From JACMQX01 sp040385105 (GTDB lineage Bacteria > Pseudomonadota > Gammaproteobacteria > Burkholderiales > Burkholderiaceae_C): a DNA stretch of 64,000 nucleotides. Positions 41,677-51,445 of the stretch are shown here, in pieces. Position 1 is the first letter of the stretch. Each line of letters opens with the position of its first letter. The stretch spans positions 1 to 64,000 of the forward strand of contig JAZKHY010000045.1 in assembly GCA_040385105.1 (NCBI GenBank), written 5' to 3'. The notes beneath the pieces were generated by a model, which had not been told where the DNA came from, ran no database searches, and was given only the letters and a program-made list of their open reading frames with translations. The translations under genes were made by a program, and so were the position numbers.

Positions 41677-43029
41677 GTGCCCGCCGCATCCTCAGGCCGG
41701 ACGCTGATCTGCAACGCCACCATCATCACCATGGATGCGCAGGGCGACCTGCCGCAGGGCGACATCCTCATCACCGGCGACACCATCTCCGAGATAGCGC
41801 CGCGCATCCATGCCGATGACGCCCAGGTGGTGGACGCCACCGGCTGCATCATCATCCCGGGCCTGATCAATGCCCACATGCACACATGGCAGACGGCACT
41901 GCGCGGCCTGGCCGCCAACTGGACGCTGCTGGAGTACTTCCAGAAAATGCATGCGGGCCTGGCCACCGTGTTCACGCCGGACGACCTGAACATCGCCACC
42001 CGCATGGGCGCGCTGAACCAGCTCAACTGCGGCACGACCACGCTGGCTGACTGGTGCCACAACAACCCCACGCCGGCGCACAACGATGCGGCGGTGGACG
42101 GGCTGCTCTCATCCGGCATCCGTGCGGCCTTCTTCCATGGCACGCCCAAGCCCGACCCGAAGCCGGGGCAGGCGCCGTTCTGGGAAGTGCCGCATCCGCG
42201 TGCAGAGGTCGAGCGGCTGATGAAAGCGCATGCCGGCCAGCCGCTGCTGAGCATCCAGGCCGCAGTGCTGGGGCCGCACTACTCCACACTTGAAGTGGCC
42301 ATGCACGACTTCCGCATGGCCAAGGAGCTGGGCCTGATCGCGTCCATGCACCAGGGCGGCGGCGCGGCACGCACGCCCGATGGCTGGGAGCGGCTGGAAG
42401 AAGCCGGGCTGCTGGGTGACAACATCAACATCGTTCATGGCCATGCGCTCAATGACGAGCAGCTCAAGCGCTTCTGCGACCTGGGCATGAGCTTTTCTGC
42501 AGCGGCCGAGAGTGAGATGTCGCAGGGCCACGGCCACCCGCTCACCGGCCGGCTGCGCAAGCTGGGCCGCGCGCCTTCGCTGGGGGTGGACCTCGAAAGC
42601 GTGATGAGCGGCGACATGCTGAGCCAGGCGCGCATTGCGCTCGGCATCCAGCGCAGCCTGGACAACGTGGCTTACCGCGAAGCCCATGGAACCATCCCGC
42701 CCACGTCCACCATCACCACGCGCGAGGCGCTCTCGTGGGTCACGGTGGAAGGTGCGCGCATGCTCAAGCAGGAACACCGGATCGGCTCGCTCGCCGCAGG
42801 CAAGCAGGCCGACCTGGTGCTGGTGCGGGCGGACGAACTCAACATGCAGCCGGTGCACGACCCGGTGAGCGCAGTGGTGTTCCAGGCATCGCTTGCCAAC
42901 ATTGACAGCGTCATGGTGGCGGGGCAATGGAAGAAGCGCGCGGGCAAGCTGGTGGGTGTTGAACTCGCCGGCGGCCTGGCGCGGTTGCAGGCCTCGGGCC
43001 GCAAGATTGCGGCGGCGCTGGCGCTTTGA
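41677..43029 (+). CDS. metal-dependent amidohydrolase (AtzA/TrzN-like)
   Basis: The 450-residue protein starts at GTG 41677, one base after the preceding stop. It has the amidohydrolase ligands His67 and His69 (NAHMHTWQ), His in ASMHQGGG, His in VHGHALN and an Asp in LGVDLESVMSGD, and ends with an IGSLAAGKQADLVLV beta-sandwich. This matches the branch of aminohydrolases and chlorohydrolases acting on triazines, cytosine, guanine and related rings, usually with one metal ion. The natural substrate is unknown. It may remove an amino or other leaving group before ring oxidation. Confidence 0.88.
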   Translation: MPAASSGRTLICNATIITMDAQGDLPQGDILITGDTISEIAPRIHADDAQVVDATGCIIIPGLINAHMHTWQTALRGLAANWTLLEYFQKMHAGLATVFTPDDLNIATRMGALNQLNCGTTTLADWCHNNPTPAHNDAAVDGLLSSGIRAAFFHGTPKPDPKPGQAPFWEVPHPRAEVERLMKAHAGQPLLSIQAAVLGPHYSTLEVAMHDFRMAKELGLIASMHQGGGAARTPDGWERLEEAGLLGDNINIVHGHALNDEQLKRFCDLGMSFSAAAESEMSQGHGHPLTGRLRKLGRAPSLGVDLESVMSGDMLSQARIALGIQRSLDNVAYREAHGTIPPTSTITTREALSWVTVEGARMLKQEHRIGSLAAGKQADLVLVRADELNMQPVHDPVSAVVFQASLANIDSVMVAGQWKKRAGKLVGVELAGGLARLQASGRKIAAALAL

Positions 43030-43093
43030 CGCGGCGGCACGACGCTTTGATTTCCAGGGGTTTCGTTCACAACAAGGCAAGAAGGAGACAGAC

Positions 43094-44062
43094 ATGAAAA
43101 AGCGTGTATTCATGGCGGCCATGGCCGCACTGGCCGTGGCGGCATCGCCGGTGGTGCTGGCCCAGGGCTACCCGGCCAAGCCCATCCGGTTCATCGTGCC
43201 GTTCACCGCAGGCAGCGGCACCGACATCATTGCCCGCACCGTGGGCGATGCCATGAGCAAGAGCATGGGCCAGCCGGTCATCATCGAGAACAGGCCCGGC
43301 GCCGGCGGCACGATTGCCGCCGCGCAGGTGGCGCGTGCCGAGGCGGACGGCTACAGCGTGCTGATCCATTCCTCGGGCCATGCGCTCAACCCGGCGATCT
43401 ACACCAGCCTGTCCTACGACACGGTCAAGGACCTGACCGGCATCACGCCGCTGGCTTCGTTGCCCAACGTCATGGTGGTCTCGCCCGCGCGCGGCTGGAA
43501 GACGGTCGCCGATGTGGTGGCGGCCGCCAAGGCGCAGCCCGGCAAGCTCAACTATGCGTCAGCGGGTGTGGGCAGCGCCACGCACCTCAATGCCGAGAAG
43601 TTCAAGCTCCAGGCCGGCTTTGATGCGCAGCATGTGCCGTACAAAGGCACACCTGAAGCGCTGTCCGACGTGATCGGCGAACGCAGCGACTGGTTCTTCG
43701 CGCCGCTGTCGTCCGCGTTGCCGCTGATCCGTGATGGCAAGCTGGTGGCCCTGGCCGTGAGCACGCCCAACCGCGCGCCGACGCTGCCGCAGGTGCCCAC
43801 CACGGTGGAGGCGGGCGTGGCGGGGTCGGACTACATCTTCTGGGTCGGCATGATCGTGGCGAGCGGCACACCCGCGCCGGTGGCGAAGAGGCTGCATGAC
43901 GAAGCGCTCAAGGCGCTGGCCAGCGCAGACGTGAAGGAGCGCATGGTCAAGCTCGGCGCCGACCCGTTCCCGATGTCGCCCGATGCATTCAACGCCTTCA
44001 TCCGCACCGAGATGGAGTCGGCGGCGCGCATCGCGAAAGCGGCCAACCTCAAGGCGCAGTGA
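43094..44062 (+). CDS. Bug-family (TctC) periplasmic solute-binding protein
   Basis: The product is 322 residues from ATG 43094, which follows AAGAAGGAGACAGAC. The signal peptide MKKRVFMAAMAALAVAASP ends VVLAQ-GYP, and IRFIVPFTAGSGTDIIART and VIIENRPGAGGTIAAAQ are the two ligand loops. Its stop overlaps the ATG of the next dehydrogenase (TGATG), tying it to this catabolic operon. It probably imports or senses the substrate of the amidohydrolase. Confidence 0.93.
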   Translation: MKKRVFMAAMAALAVAASPVVLAQGYPAKPIRFIVPFTAGSGTDIIARTVGDAMSKSMGQPVIIENRPGAGGTIAAAQVARAEADGYSVLIHSSGHALNPAIYTSLSYDTVKDLTGITPLASLPNVMVVSPARGWKTVADVVAAAKAQPGKLNYASAGVGSATHLNAEKFKLQAGFDAQHVPYKGTPEALSDVIGERSDWFFAPLSSALPLIRDGKLVALAVSTPNRAPTLPQVPTTVEAGVAGSDYIFWVGMIVASGTPAPVAKRLHDEALKALASADVKERMVKLGADPFPMSPDAFNAFIRTEMESAARIAKAANLKAQ

Positions 44063-44952
44063 TGGCTGTGGTGCATGTCATCGGCGTCGGCAAGATGGGC
44101 CTGCCCATGGCGCTGCACCTGCGCGCGGCCGGGCATGCAGTGACAGTGAGCGACCCCGACAGCGAACGCATCGCGCTGGCTGTAGCGCAAGGGCTGGCGG
44201 CAGCGCCGGATACGGCCCGGGCGATTGCCGGGGCCGAGGTGGTGCTGTCGTCGCTGCCCCATGACGCTGCCTTGCGTGCCGTCGGGCAGCAGGTGGCGGG
44301 CGCCGCAAAAGCAGGCCTGGTCTACATCGACACCAGCACTGCCTCGCAGCAGGCATCGGCGGATGTGGCGGCGCTGTGCGCTGCGGCCGGTGTCCACTAC
44401 CTGCGCTGCACCGTATCAGGCAACAACAAGATGGCCGAAGCCGCGCAGCTCACCGTGATGGCCTCAGGGCCGCGCGAGGCATACGACCGCATGCTGCCCT
44501 TGCTCAAGGCGTTCGGGCCGAACCACTTCTACCTAGGGGCAGCCGAAGAGGCGCGCCTGATGAAGCTCGTCGTCAACCTCATGATCGCCCAGACCAGCGC
44601 GATGCTGTCGGAGGCGCTGGCGCTCGGCCGCAAGGGCGGCCTGGACTGGCAGGACATGTGGCAGGTGCTGGGCGCGAGTGCCGTGGCATCGCCCATCCTC
44701 AAGGCCAAGTCGGCGCAGCTGGCGCTGCGCGACTTCACGCCGACCTTCACCGTCGAGCAGATGCTGAAAGACCTGGACCTCATCCTTGAAGCCGGCCGCC
44801 GGACCCATGTGCCGCTGGCGCAAACCGCCCTCACGCACCAGCTCATGCATGCGGCGCTGGCGCAGGGCGACGGGCTGGACGACTATGCTGCGATCATCAA
44901 GGCGGTGGAACGCAGCGCGGGGCTGGCAACAGACACTGGAGTGGCAACTTGA
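44062..44952 (+). CDS. second beta-hydroxyacid dehydrogenase-family protein
   Basis: The 296-residue protein has VIGVGKMGLPMALHL, CTVSGNNKMAEAAQLTVM and the Lys in ARLMKLVVNLM, as in the first gene of the operon, but the two differ widely, so they are not a recent duplication. ATG 44062 lies in the TGATG overlap with the Bug gene; GTG 44059 is a weaker alternative. The last four bases, TTGA, also hold the start of the maleylacetate reductase gene. Two such reductases in one operon suggest successive or stereospecific oxidations of a hydroxy acid. Confidence 0.87.
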   Translation: MAVVHVIGVGKMGLPMALHLRAAGHAVTVSDPDSERIALAVAQGLAAAPDTARAIAGAEVVLSSLPHDAALRAVGQQVAGAAKAGLVYIDTSTASQQASADVAALCAAAGVHYLRCTVSGNNKMAEAAQLTVMASGPREAYDRMLPLLKAFGPNHFYLGAAEEARLMKLVVNLMIAQTSAMLSEALALGRKGGLDWQDMWQVLGASAVASPILKAKSAQLALRDFTPTFTVEQMLKDLDLILEAGRRTHVPLAQTALTHQLMHAALAQGDGLDDYAAIIKAVERSAGLATDTGVAT

Positions 44953-46022
44953 AGAACTTCACCTACATCGGCCGGCCCGCGCGGGTGATCTTCGGCGCGG
45001 GCAGCCTGCAGCACCTGGCGCGGGAGATCGATGCGCTGGGCGCGCGCAAGGCGCTGGTGCTGTCCACGCCCGAGCAGCATGCGTCGGCCGAGATGGTGGC
45101 GGGCCTGCTGGGTGTGCGGGCCGCCGGTGTGTTTGACCGCGCGGTGATGCATGTGCCGATTGAAACCGCCCGCGAGGCGCGCGAGGTGGCGCGCCAGCTG
45201 GGCGCGGACTGCGCCGTGGCCATCGGCGGCGGCTCCACCATCGGGCTGGGCAAGGCCATCGCGCTCGAATCGGGGTTGCCCATCCTGGCGATCCCCACCA
45301 CCTATGCCGGCTCGGAGATGACCACGATCTTCGGCATCACCGAAGGCGGCATGAAGAAGACCGGGCGCGACGACAGGGTGGCGCCGCGCACCGTGATCTA
45401 CGACCCCGAACTGACGCTCGGGCTGCCGGTGAAGATGAGCGTGACCAGCGGCATGAATGCCATCGCCCATGCGGCCGAAGGCTTCTATTCCGTCACCGCG
45501 AATCCCATCCTCGACCTGATGGCAGAGGAGGGAATTGCAGCGCTGGGCCGGGCCTTGCCGCGCATAGCGTCCGGGGCAGCGGCCGATACGCAGGCGGTGC
45601 TCCAGGCACGCTCCGACGCCCTGTACGGCGCCTGGCTGTGCGGCACGGTGCTGGCCAGTGTGGACATGGCGCTGCACCACAAGCTGTGCCACACGCTGGG
45701 CGGGACCTTCAACCTGCCGCATGCCGAGACGCACACCATCGTGCTGCCGCATGCGCTGGCCTACAACGCGCCGGCAGCGCCGGATGCCATGGCACGCATT
45801 GCCCGCGCCCTGCAGGGCGCCAGCGCCCCGCAGGCTGTGTACGACCTGGCGAAGGACAACGGCGCGCCGGTGGCGCTGAAGGACATCGGCATGAAAGCGG
45901 CCGACCTCGACACGGTCTGCGACATGGCGATGCAGAACCAGTACCCGAACCCGCGCGCGCTGGAACGCGCAGCGCTGCGGCAGCTGCTGCAGGACGCGTT
46001 TGACGGCACACGGCCTGGCTGA
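44949..46022 (+). CDS. maleylacetate reductase
   Basis: The 357-residue protein belongs to the iron-alcohol-dehydrogenase superfamily in the maleylacetate reductase branch: VIFGAGSLQHLAREI, the nucleotide loop AIGGGSTIGLGKAIA, the signature IPTTYAGSEMT, and LHHKLCHTLGGTFNLPHAET. It reduces maleylacetate to 3-oxoadipate with NAD(P)H. TTG 44949 is the only start near the family N-terminus and overlaps the previous stop as TTGA. Its product is the substrate of PcaIJ encoded 8 kb away, and its substrate is the product of hydroxyquinol 1,2-dioxygenases like those encoded further on. Confidence 0.9.
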   Translation: MKNFTYIGRPARVIFGAGSLQHLAREIDALGARKALVLSTPEQHASAEMVAGLLGVRAAGVFDRAVMHVPIETAREAREVARQLGADCAVAIGGGSTIGLGKAIALESGLPILAIPTTYAGSEMTTIFGITEGGMKKTGRDDRVAPRTVIYDPELTLGLPVKMSVTSGMNAIAHAAEGFYSVTANPILDLMAEEGIAALGRALPRIASGAAADTQAVLQARSDALYGAWLCGTVLASVDMALHHKLCHTLGGTFNLPHAETHTIVLPHALAYNAPAAPDAMARIARALQGASAPQAVYDLAKDNGAPVALKDIGMKAADLDTVCDMAMQNQYPNPRALERAALRQLLQDAFDGTRPG

Positions 46023-46215
46023 TGCCGCCAGGACGCCGCCGCGCTAGAATTCCTGCCATGCAAATCCGCCGCTCTCCCCCTCCCGTCCAGGCCTGACCGC
46101 GCGCTGCCAGCGCGCACAAGCTGCCTTCGGCCCGGTCATTCCCGCAATGGCCGGCTGCCCCGGGCCTGGATGGACGTGCCTGCCGCACAGTGCAGGCACT
46201 TGTGGAGAAAGCCAA

Positions 46216-47136
46216 GTGAAGAATTCAATGTCTGCCGCCCTGGCATGGGGTGGCGTTTTGCTGGCGGGCGCGCTGTGGGGCGTTGGCGCCATCGTTGCGG
46301 AACTGCTGATGGAGCGCGGCATGTCGCCGCAAAGCCTGGCGCTTGCGCGCTTCGGTCTCGGCCTGCCGCTGCTCTGGGCGTGGCACCTGTGGCAGGCCCG
46401 CGCGGTGGCGGGCGGTACTGCCGCATCGCTCCCCTGGGGCCGGCTCGGCTGGCGCGACCGGGCCTTCATGCTGTGCACCGGCGCGGCGACGGCACTGGCC
46501 GTGACCAGCTGGTTCGCCGGCATCGCCATTCTGGGTGCCGGCCTGCCGACGCTGATTGCCATCTGCTTTGCACCGGTAATCGTCGCGCTCGTGTCGGTGC
46601 TGCGCGGCTATGAACGGTTGACGGCGCGCAAGCTGGTTGCGCTGGGCCTGGCGCTCGCCGGCGTCGTTGCCATGGTGTGGCCGGCCGGGCGGATGGTACT
46701 GCCGCAGGGGTATGCGGCCGGCATCGCCTGGTCGTTCCTGTCGGCGGCCGCACAGGCCATGGTGGTGCTGGGCAATGCGCGCATGCCGCGCGAGGTGTCG
46801 CCCGCCAGTGCATCAGCCTGGGGCATGACGGCGGCCGCCTGCTGCATGGCGGTGGTTGCGCTGCCGCAGGGCGTCACGCCGCCGGTGGGTGCCTGGGGCT
46901 GGCTGGGCCTGGCCTACACCGGTGTTGTCACCACCTCTGTCGCCTACCTGCTGTTCGCCTGGGGCGCGCGCCGCCTCACGCCGACGGCGGCCATTGTCGG
47001 CATCATGGTGGAGCCGCTGGTGGCGGTTGTTCTTGCTTCACTGCTGCTGGCCGAGCCGATGGTGGCGCGCCAGTGGGCGGGTGCGGGCCTGCTGGTGCTG
47101 GCCGTGTGGCTGCTGATGCGGCCGGCCAAGAGCTAG
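46216..47136 (+). CDS. EamA/DMT-family transporter
   Basis: The 306-residue product has ten predicted membrane helices in two EamA repeats (GVLLAGALWGVGAIVAELL at the start of the first; YAAGIAWSFLSAAAQAMVVL at the start of the second). GTG 46216 is chosen because GGAG lies eight bases upstream; ATG 46228 is the alternative. Substrate is unknown. It follows the catabolic operon by 194 bases, a gap with no clear feature beyond a 12-codon open frame at 46059, and precedes the exoprotein remnant. Confidence 0.87.
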   Translation: MKNSMSAALAWGGVLLAGALWGVGAIVAELLMERGMSPQSLALARFGLGLPLLWAWHLWQARAVAGGTAASLPWGRLGWRDRAFMLCTGAATALAVTSWFAGIAILGAGLPTLIAICFAPVIVALVSVLRGYERLTARKLVALGLALAGVVAMVWPAGRMVLPQGYAAGIAWSFLSAAAQAMVVLGNARMPREVSPASASAWGMTAAACCMAVVALPQGVTPPVGAWGWLGLAYTGVVTTSVAYLLFAWGARRLTPTAAIVGIMVEPLVAVVLASLLLAEPMVARQWAGAGLLVLAVWLLMRPAKS

Positions 47137-47267
47137 GCTGGATCAGCAGCAAAATCCTTCCTCATTTGGCCAAGAGGACTAGACCGACTGACGTAGTGTG
47201 ATGCCAATGCGCCTCGAATAATTAGCCGTGCCACCAGGGCACTGACTATCTTTCTCGGGAGCGCAAC

Positions 47268-48544
47268 TTGAACAAAAACCTGCATCGCATCATCTTCAAC
47301 GCCGCGCGCGGCCAGCGCATGGTGGTGGCGGAAACCGCCACCAGCCTGGGCAAGGGGAGGAACGCAGCCGCCCACGCCGTTGTCACGGCCCTTGCCTTTG
47401 CGTCCCTCTTTCTCCTCACGCCTGCATCGGCCCAGATCAAGGCCGACCCCAGCGCACCTGCCCACCAGCGCCCCGTCATCCTTGCCGCGCCGAACGGCGT
47501 GCCGGTCATCAACATCCAGACACCGTCCGCAGCAGGCATCTCCCGCAACACCTACAGCCAGATGGATGTTGCACGCCCCGGCGCCATCCTGAACAACAGC
47601 CGCACAAATGTGCAGAGCCAGTTAGGCGGCTTCATCCAGGGCAACCCGTACCTGGCCACAGGCAGCGCCCGGGCCATCCTGAACGAAGTCAACAGCGCCA
47701 ACCCCACGCTGCTCAAAGGCCCGGTGGAAGTCGCAGGCCAGAAGGCAGACGTCATCATCGCCAACCCGGCCGGCATCAAGATAGACGGCAGCACCTTCAT
47801 CAATGCCGCCAACGTCGTGCTCACCACCGGCACCCCGCAGCTATCCAGCCAGGGCAGCCTGGAGAGCTACCGGGTCCAGCGCGGCACAGTCGTCATCGAA
47901 GGGCTGGGCCTGGACACCCGCACGGCCAGCTACACCGACATTCTGGCGCGGGCCATAGAAGTCAACGCCGGGCTGTGGGCCGACTACCTGCGGGTGTCAG
48001 GAGGCGCGGCTGAAGTCAATGCCGCAGATCCCAGCGCCGCATCCGCCAAACCTCTGGAAGGCATGGGCGCGAAGCCAAAGTTCATGCTGGACGTTGCCGC
48101 CATCGGCGGCATGTACGCGCGGCACATCTACCTGGTGGGCAGCGAATCGGGGCTGGGGGTGAGCAACCACGGCATCATCGGTGCGGCCGAGGCGGGCAAC
48201 GTGGTGGTGCTGGCAGACGGCACCCTCACCAACCGGGGCAGCATCCAGGCGGCGGGCACGGTACCTGAACAAGGCAGCATTGGAGGTCAAGGACATCGCC
48301 GGGCCGCTCAAGGACTACTACTACGTGATGTCGGGCGGCGTAGCGGACTCCAGCAATGCCTACTGGCTGGGCCAATGCCGTTGCTGAAGCTATTCTTGTG
48401 ATTGAGAAGTCCGGTCTGTCAGACTCCATAAAAGACAAAGCTGTTAGGCATCTCAAAAATGGCAATTTCACGACAAATACGTCGGGTTCTGGAGAATCCA
48501 AGAACTCGGTTCAAGTCCGCTACTGCGACGGGAAACCTTGTTAA
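47268..48544 (+). pseudogene. remnant of a two-partner-secretion / CDI-type exoprotein gene
   Basis: The frame from TTG 47268 begins with an extended signal peptide (MNKNLHRIIFNAARGQRMVV) and a haemagglutination-activity (TPS) domain with NGVPVINIQTPSAAGISRNTYS split by the usual repeats, ADVIIANPAGIKIDG and NAANVVLTTGTP. Near 48262 it passes straight into a second frame reading YLNKAALEVKDIAGPLKD, which looks like the far C-terminal part of such exoproteins, and near 48370 into a third frame ending VQVRYCDGKPC. A protein normally of thousands of residues is thus cut to about 425 codons by a large internal deletion and two frameshifts. No outer-membrane transporter gene is adjacent. Confidence 0.8.
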
Positions 48545-48562
48545 TTAGCATCCGAACTAAAA

Positions 48563-49345
48563 ATGCAATTTGACCCGCAACGAATCAAATGGACGTTCTC
48601 TCATGAAGGAGGGCGCCTTCGTCGTGCACTGGCTTCCGTTGACAAGGGTGCTCCACTGGGGAACTTCTCCGTTCACGCGATGGACACGGTTGTCGAAGCA
48701 TGGTTAGTTGGCGCTCATGCCGATATCTCGCCCGTCGTGTGCAGATCTATTGATTGGCTCACAAGCGCGATTGAAAAAGGCGAGTCCTTCGGAGAAAGCG
48801 TATCGTTTCATTTCATGCGGTTGCATTGGGCACGTGCAATGGCTCAATGGATGTCAAGTGGATCAGAAGCGCGGCTAGACTGGGTGGCTTCCATGAACTT
48901 CGAGAAGCAGGACTGGACGTGGAATGGCCGCTCGTGGTCTAACCGCAAGATCATCAATGACCGCCTTGATGACTTCATGGCATTCGCGGTGCAGTCAGGC
49001 GAATATATGGAGGGCATCAACACATACGAACACTTCGCTGGTGCGAAAAAGTTATCGCTTCAAAAAATCCTCAGCCCACGCGACTACGCCTACGCAATCT
49101 GTCTGGCACAAGCACGCGACCAATACGATGAAGTTGAGGTCTACCACGCGGGGCGTCGAATGCTGCAAGCCAACCTCGACGAGAACTGGCTTGGCATCGG
49201 GCAGTCTCTGAGGGCGGCGACGTGGCTGAAAATTGTTCACTCGGACCGTGACTTGCGTGCAGGACGAGCGCCACAGATTACTCCCTTACAAACCATCCTG
49301 AAGGCATATGACGACATGCCGAACGTGGTTGCGCCGGATACATGA
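48563..49345 (+). CDS. orphan immunity-like protein of unknown family
   Basis: I do not recognise this 260-residue soluble protein with confidence. It has no signal peptide, is rich in Trp, His and acidic residues (KQDWTWNGRSWSN), and appears all-helical, like many helical-repeat immunity proteins of contact-dependent inhibition systems. It begins 18 bases after the exoprotein remnant, in the position of a cdiI gene, and shares its lower GC. An immunity role is inferred from position only. The 121 bases after it hold no clear feature. Confidence 0.6.
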   Translation: MQFDPQRIKWTFSHEGGRLRRALASVDKGAPLGNFSVHAMDTVVEAWLVGAHADISPVVCRSIDWLTSAIEKGESFGESVSFHFMRLHWARAMAQWMSSGSEARLDWVASMNFEKQDWTWNGRSWSNRKIINDRLDDFMAFAVQSGEYMEGINTYEHFAGAKKLSLQKILSPRDYAYAICLAQARDQYDEVEVYHAGRRMLQANLDENWLGIGQSLRAATWLKIVHSDRDLRAGRAPQITPLQTILKAYDDMPNVVAPDT

Positions 49346-49466
49346 AATTGGCGTTCTTCTCAGGCGAAGCGCCCCCCGGCTTTGCAACAGTGCCGTACGA
49401 CTGACGCTTGTCCTGAAGATCGAACCAGCGCGTACGTGCGGTGTCACGACAGCCCTGCGACACGCC

Positions 49467-50396
49467 TCAATACACCCCAAATCGCCCAGTCCACTTGCGC
49501 TCATAGTCCATCTTCGCAAAGTGCTCGGCCATGAAGTCGATGAAGGTGCGCACCTTGGCCGACAGGTGCTTGCGGCTCGGGTAGGCGAGGTTGATGGTCA
49601 GCTGGGGCAGGTCCCAGTCGTCCAGCAGCGGCACCAGGCGGCCGGCCACGATGTCCTCGTAGACGATGTAGGTCGGCTGCACCAGAATGCCCAGGCCGTC
49701 GAGCGCGGCGGTGCGCAGGATCTGCCCGTCGTTGGATTCGAGCAGCCCCCTGGCGGTGATGGTGCTCACCTGCCCGTTGCGGGTGAAGCGCAGCTCGTTG
49801 GGGTTGTTGGCATAGACGTAGATCAGCAGGTCATGCTGCGCCAGGTCTTCCAGCGACTGCGGCCGCCCATGCTGGGCCAGGTAACGCGGCGACGCGGTGA
49901 GGATGCGCCGCGTCTGCGCCAGCCGGCGGATGGTGATGTTGGAGTCCGGCTCGTACTCGCGGGTGCGGATGGCCACGTCGATGTTGTTGTCGATGATGTC
50001 CAGGTAGCGGTTGGCCGCCTCCACATGCACGGTGACGTTGGGGTAGCGCTGCGTGTATTCGCGCAGCAGCGGCGCCACATGGTGCATCGAGAACGAGAGC
50101 GAGGCCGTGATGCGCAGCATGCCCGTGGGGTTGAGGGCCGTGGCATTGACGGCGGACTCGGCATCCTTCAGGTCCGACAGGATGGTCTTGGCGCGGCTGA
50201 AGAACTCCTGGCCGGTGTCCGTCAGGTACAGGCGGCGCGTGTTGCGCTCCACCAGGCGGGCGCCCAGGCGTTCTTCCAGCGCGGACAGGTGGCGGCTGGC
50301 GGCTGCGTTTGACAGGTCCAGCGCTTCCGCGGCGCGGCTGAGCGAGCCGGTTTCGGCCACCTGAACGAACAACTCGATTTCTGTCCACCGGTCCAC
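49467..50396 (-). CDS. LysR-type regulator divergent from an intradiol dioxygenase
   Basis: The 309-residue LysR protein has a standard HTH (GSLSRAAEALDLSNAAASRH) and an effector domain of the type that ends KVRTFIDFMAEHFA. It is divergent from the intradiol dioxygenase gene with 217 bases between, containing several TTTGCG/CGCAAA-like words near 50525-50560 but no single clear LysR box. It probably controls that dioxygenase operon. Confidence 0.9.
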   Translation of the reverse strand: MDRWTEIELFVQVAETGSLSRAAEALDLSNAAASRHLSALEERLGARLVERNTRRLYLTDTGQEFFSRAKTILSDLKDAESAVNATALNPTGMLRITASLSFSMHHVAPLLREYTQRYPNVTVHVEAANRYLDIIDNNIDVAIRTREYEPDSNITIRRLAQTRRILTASPRYLAQHGRPQSLEDLAQHDLLIYVYANNPNELRFTRNGQVSTITARGLLESNDGQILRTAALDGLGILVQPTYIVYEDIVAGRLVPLLDDWDLPQLTINLAYPSRKHLSAKVRTFIDFMAEHFAKMDYERKWTGRFGVY

Positions 50397-50613
50397 GGGT
50401 GCTGTCTCCTGTGCGGGTAATCCCGCGCATGCGGGCGTGCGTCATGCGGCGGGAATGGGTAATTGGGCCTGTATTGCGCCCCATTGTCTCGCGAGAGGCC
50501 CGGATGATCTTCCACTGCGCGAAAAAGTCATTTGCGCCACAGGCCTTTGCGAAATGCGCGAGCGCTCCCAGAATCAGCACCATCGACAGAAGCGACACGC
50601 CGGAGACACTTCC

Positions 50614-51444
50614 TTGCGCAACCTCAACCAGGACACCATCACCCAGGCCGTCATCGCGCGGCTTGCCGGCACGCCCGACGCCCGGCTCAAGGAAGTCATG
50701 ACCAGCCTGGTGCAGCACCTGCATGCGTTTGCGCGCGACGTGAAGCTGACCGAGGAGGAATGGTTTGCCGGCATTGAATTCCTCACCGCCACCGGCCAGA
50801 AGTGCGACGACAGGCGGCAGGAGTTCATCCTGCTGAGCGACACGCTGGGCCTGTCGATGCTGACGGTGGCCATGAACAACGACAAGCCGCAGGGCTGCAC
50901 CGAGGCCACGGTGTTCGGCCCGTTCCATGTGGAAGGCGCGCCGCACTATGCGCATGGCGACGATGTGGCCAATGGCGCGGCCGGCGAGCCCTGCATCGTG
51001 CGGGGCCGGGTGCTCGGGCTGGATGGCACGCCGGTGGCCGGCGCCGACGTGGAGGTCTGGCAGGCTGACGCAGACGGCAACTACGACGTGCAATACGAAG
51101 GCCTGGGCAGGCACCAGGCGCGTGGCGTGCTGCAGGCAGGCGCGGACGGCCGTTTCCACTTCCGCACCATCGTCGCCGAGGCCTACCCGATCCCGGTGGA
51201 CGGGCCCGTGGGTGACCTGCTGCGCGCCACGAAGCGCCACCCCTGGCGGCCCGCGCACCTTCACTTCATGATCACTGCGCCCGGCTACGAACGGCTGATC
51301 ACCCATGTGTTCCGCAACGGCGACCCCTACCTGGACTCCGACGCGGTGTTCGGTGTGCGCCAGTCGCTGGTGGCCGACTGGGTGAAGCAGCCCGACGGCG
51401 TGCATACCCTCGACTTTGATTTCGTCCTCAACCCGAAGGCCTGA
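50614..51444 (+). CDS. intradiol ring-cleavage dioxygenase (hydroxyquinol/catechol 1,2-dioxygenase type)
   Basis: The product is 276 residues from TTG 50614, which has CGGAGAC seven bases upstream; no ATG suits the family N-terminus. An N-terminal helical dimer domain (FLTATGQKCDDRRQEFILLS) precedes the Fe(III) site with Tyr157, Tyr191, His215 and His217 (DGNYDVQY, EAYPIPVDGP, RPAHLHF). The N-terminal domain and EATVFGPFHVEGAP fit hydroxyquinol 1,2-dioxygenases, which make maleylacetate. Three small proteins, a Bug and a nitroreductase follow on the same strand. Confidence 0.9.
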   Translation: MRNLNQDTITQAVIARLAGTPDARLKEVMTSLVQHLHAFARDVKLTEEEWFAGIEFLTATGQKCDDRRQEFILLSDTLGLSMLTVAMNNDKPQGCTEATVFGPFHVEGAPHYAHGDDVANGAAGEPCIVRGRVLGLDGTPVAGADVEVWQADADGNYDVQYEGLGRHQARGVLQAGADGRFHFRTIVAEAYPIPVDGPVGDLLRATKRHPWRPAHLHFMITAPGYERLITHVFRNGDPYLDSDAVFGVRQSLVADWVKQPDGVHTLDFDFVLNPKA

Positions 51445-51445
51445 C

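Noticed and set aside
46059..46097. A 12-codon open frame (MQIRRSPPPVQA) ahead of the EamA gene
   Set aside because: It has no regulatory codon run or attenuator-like hairpin, and the frame is short enough to occur by chance.
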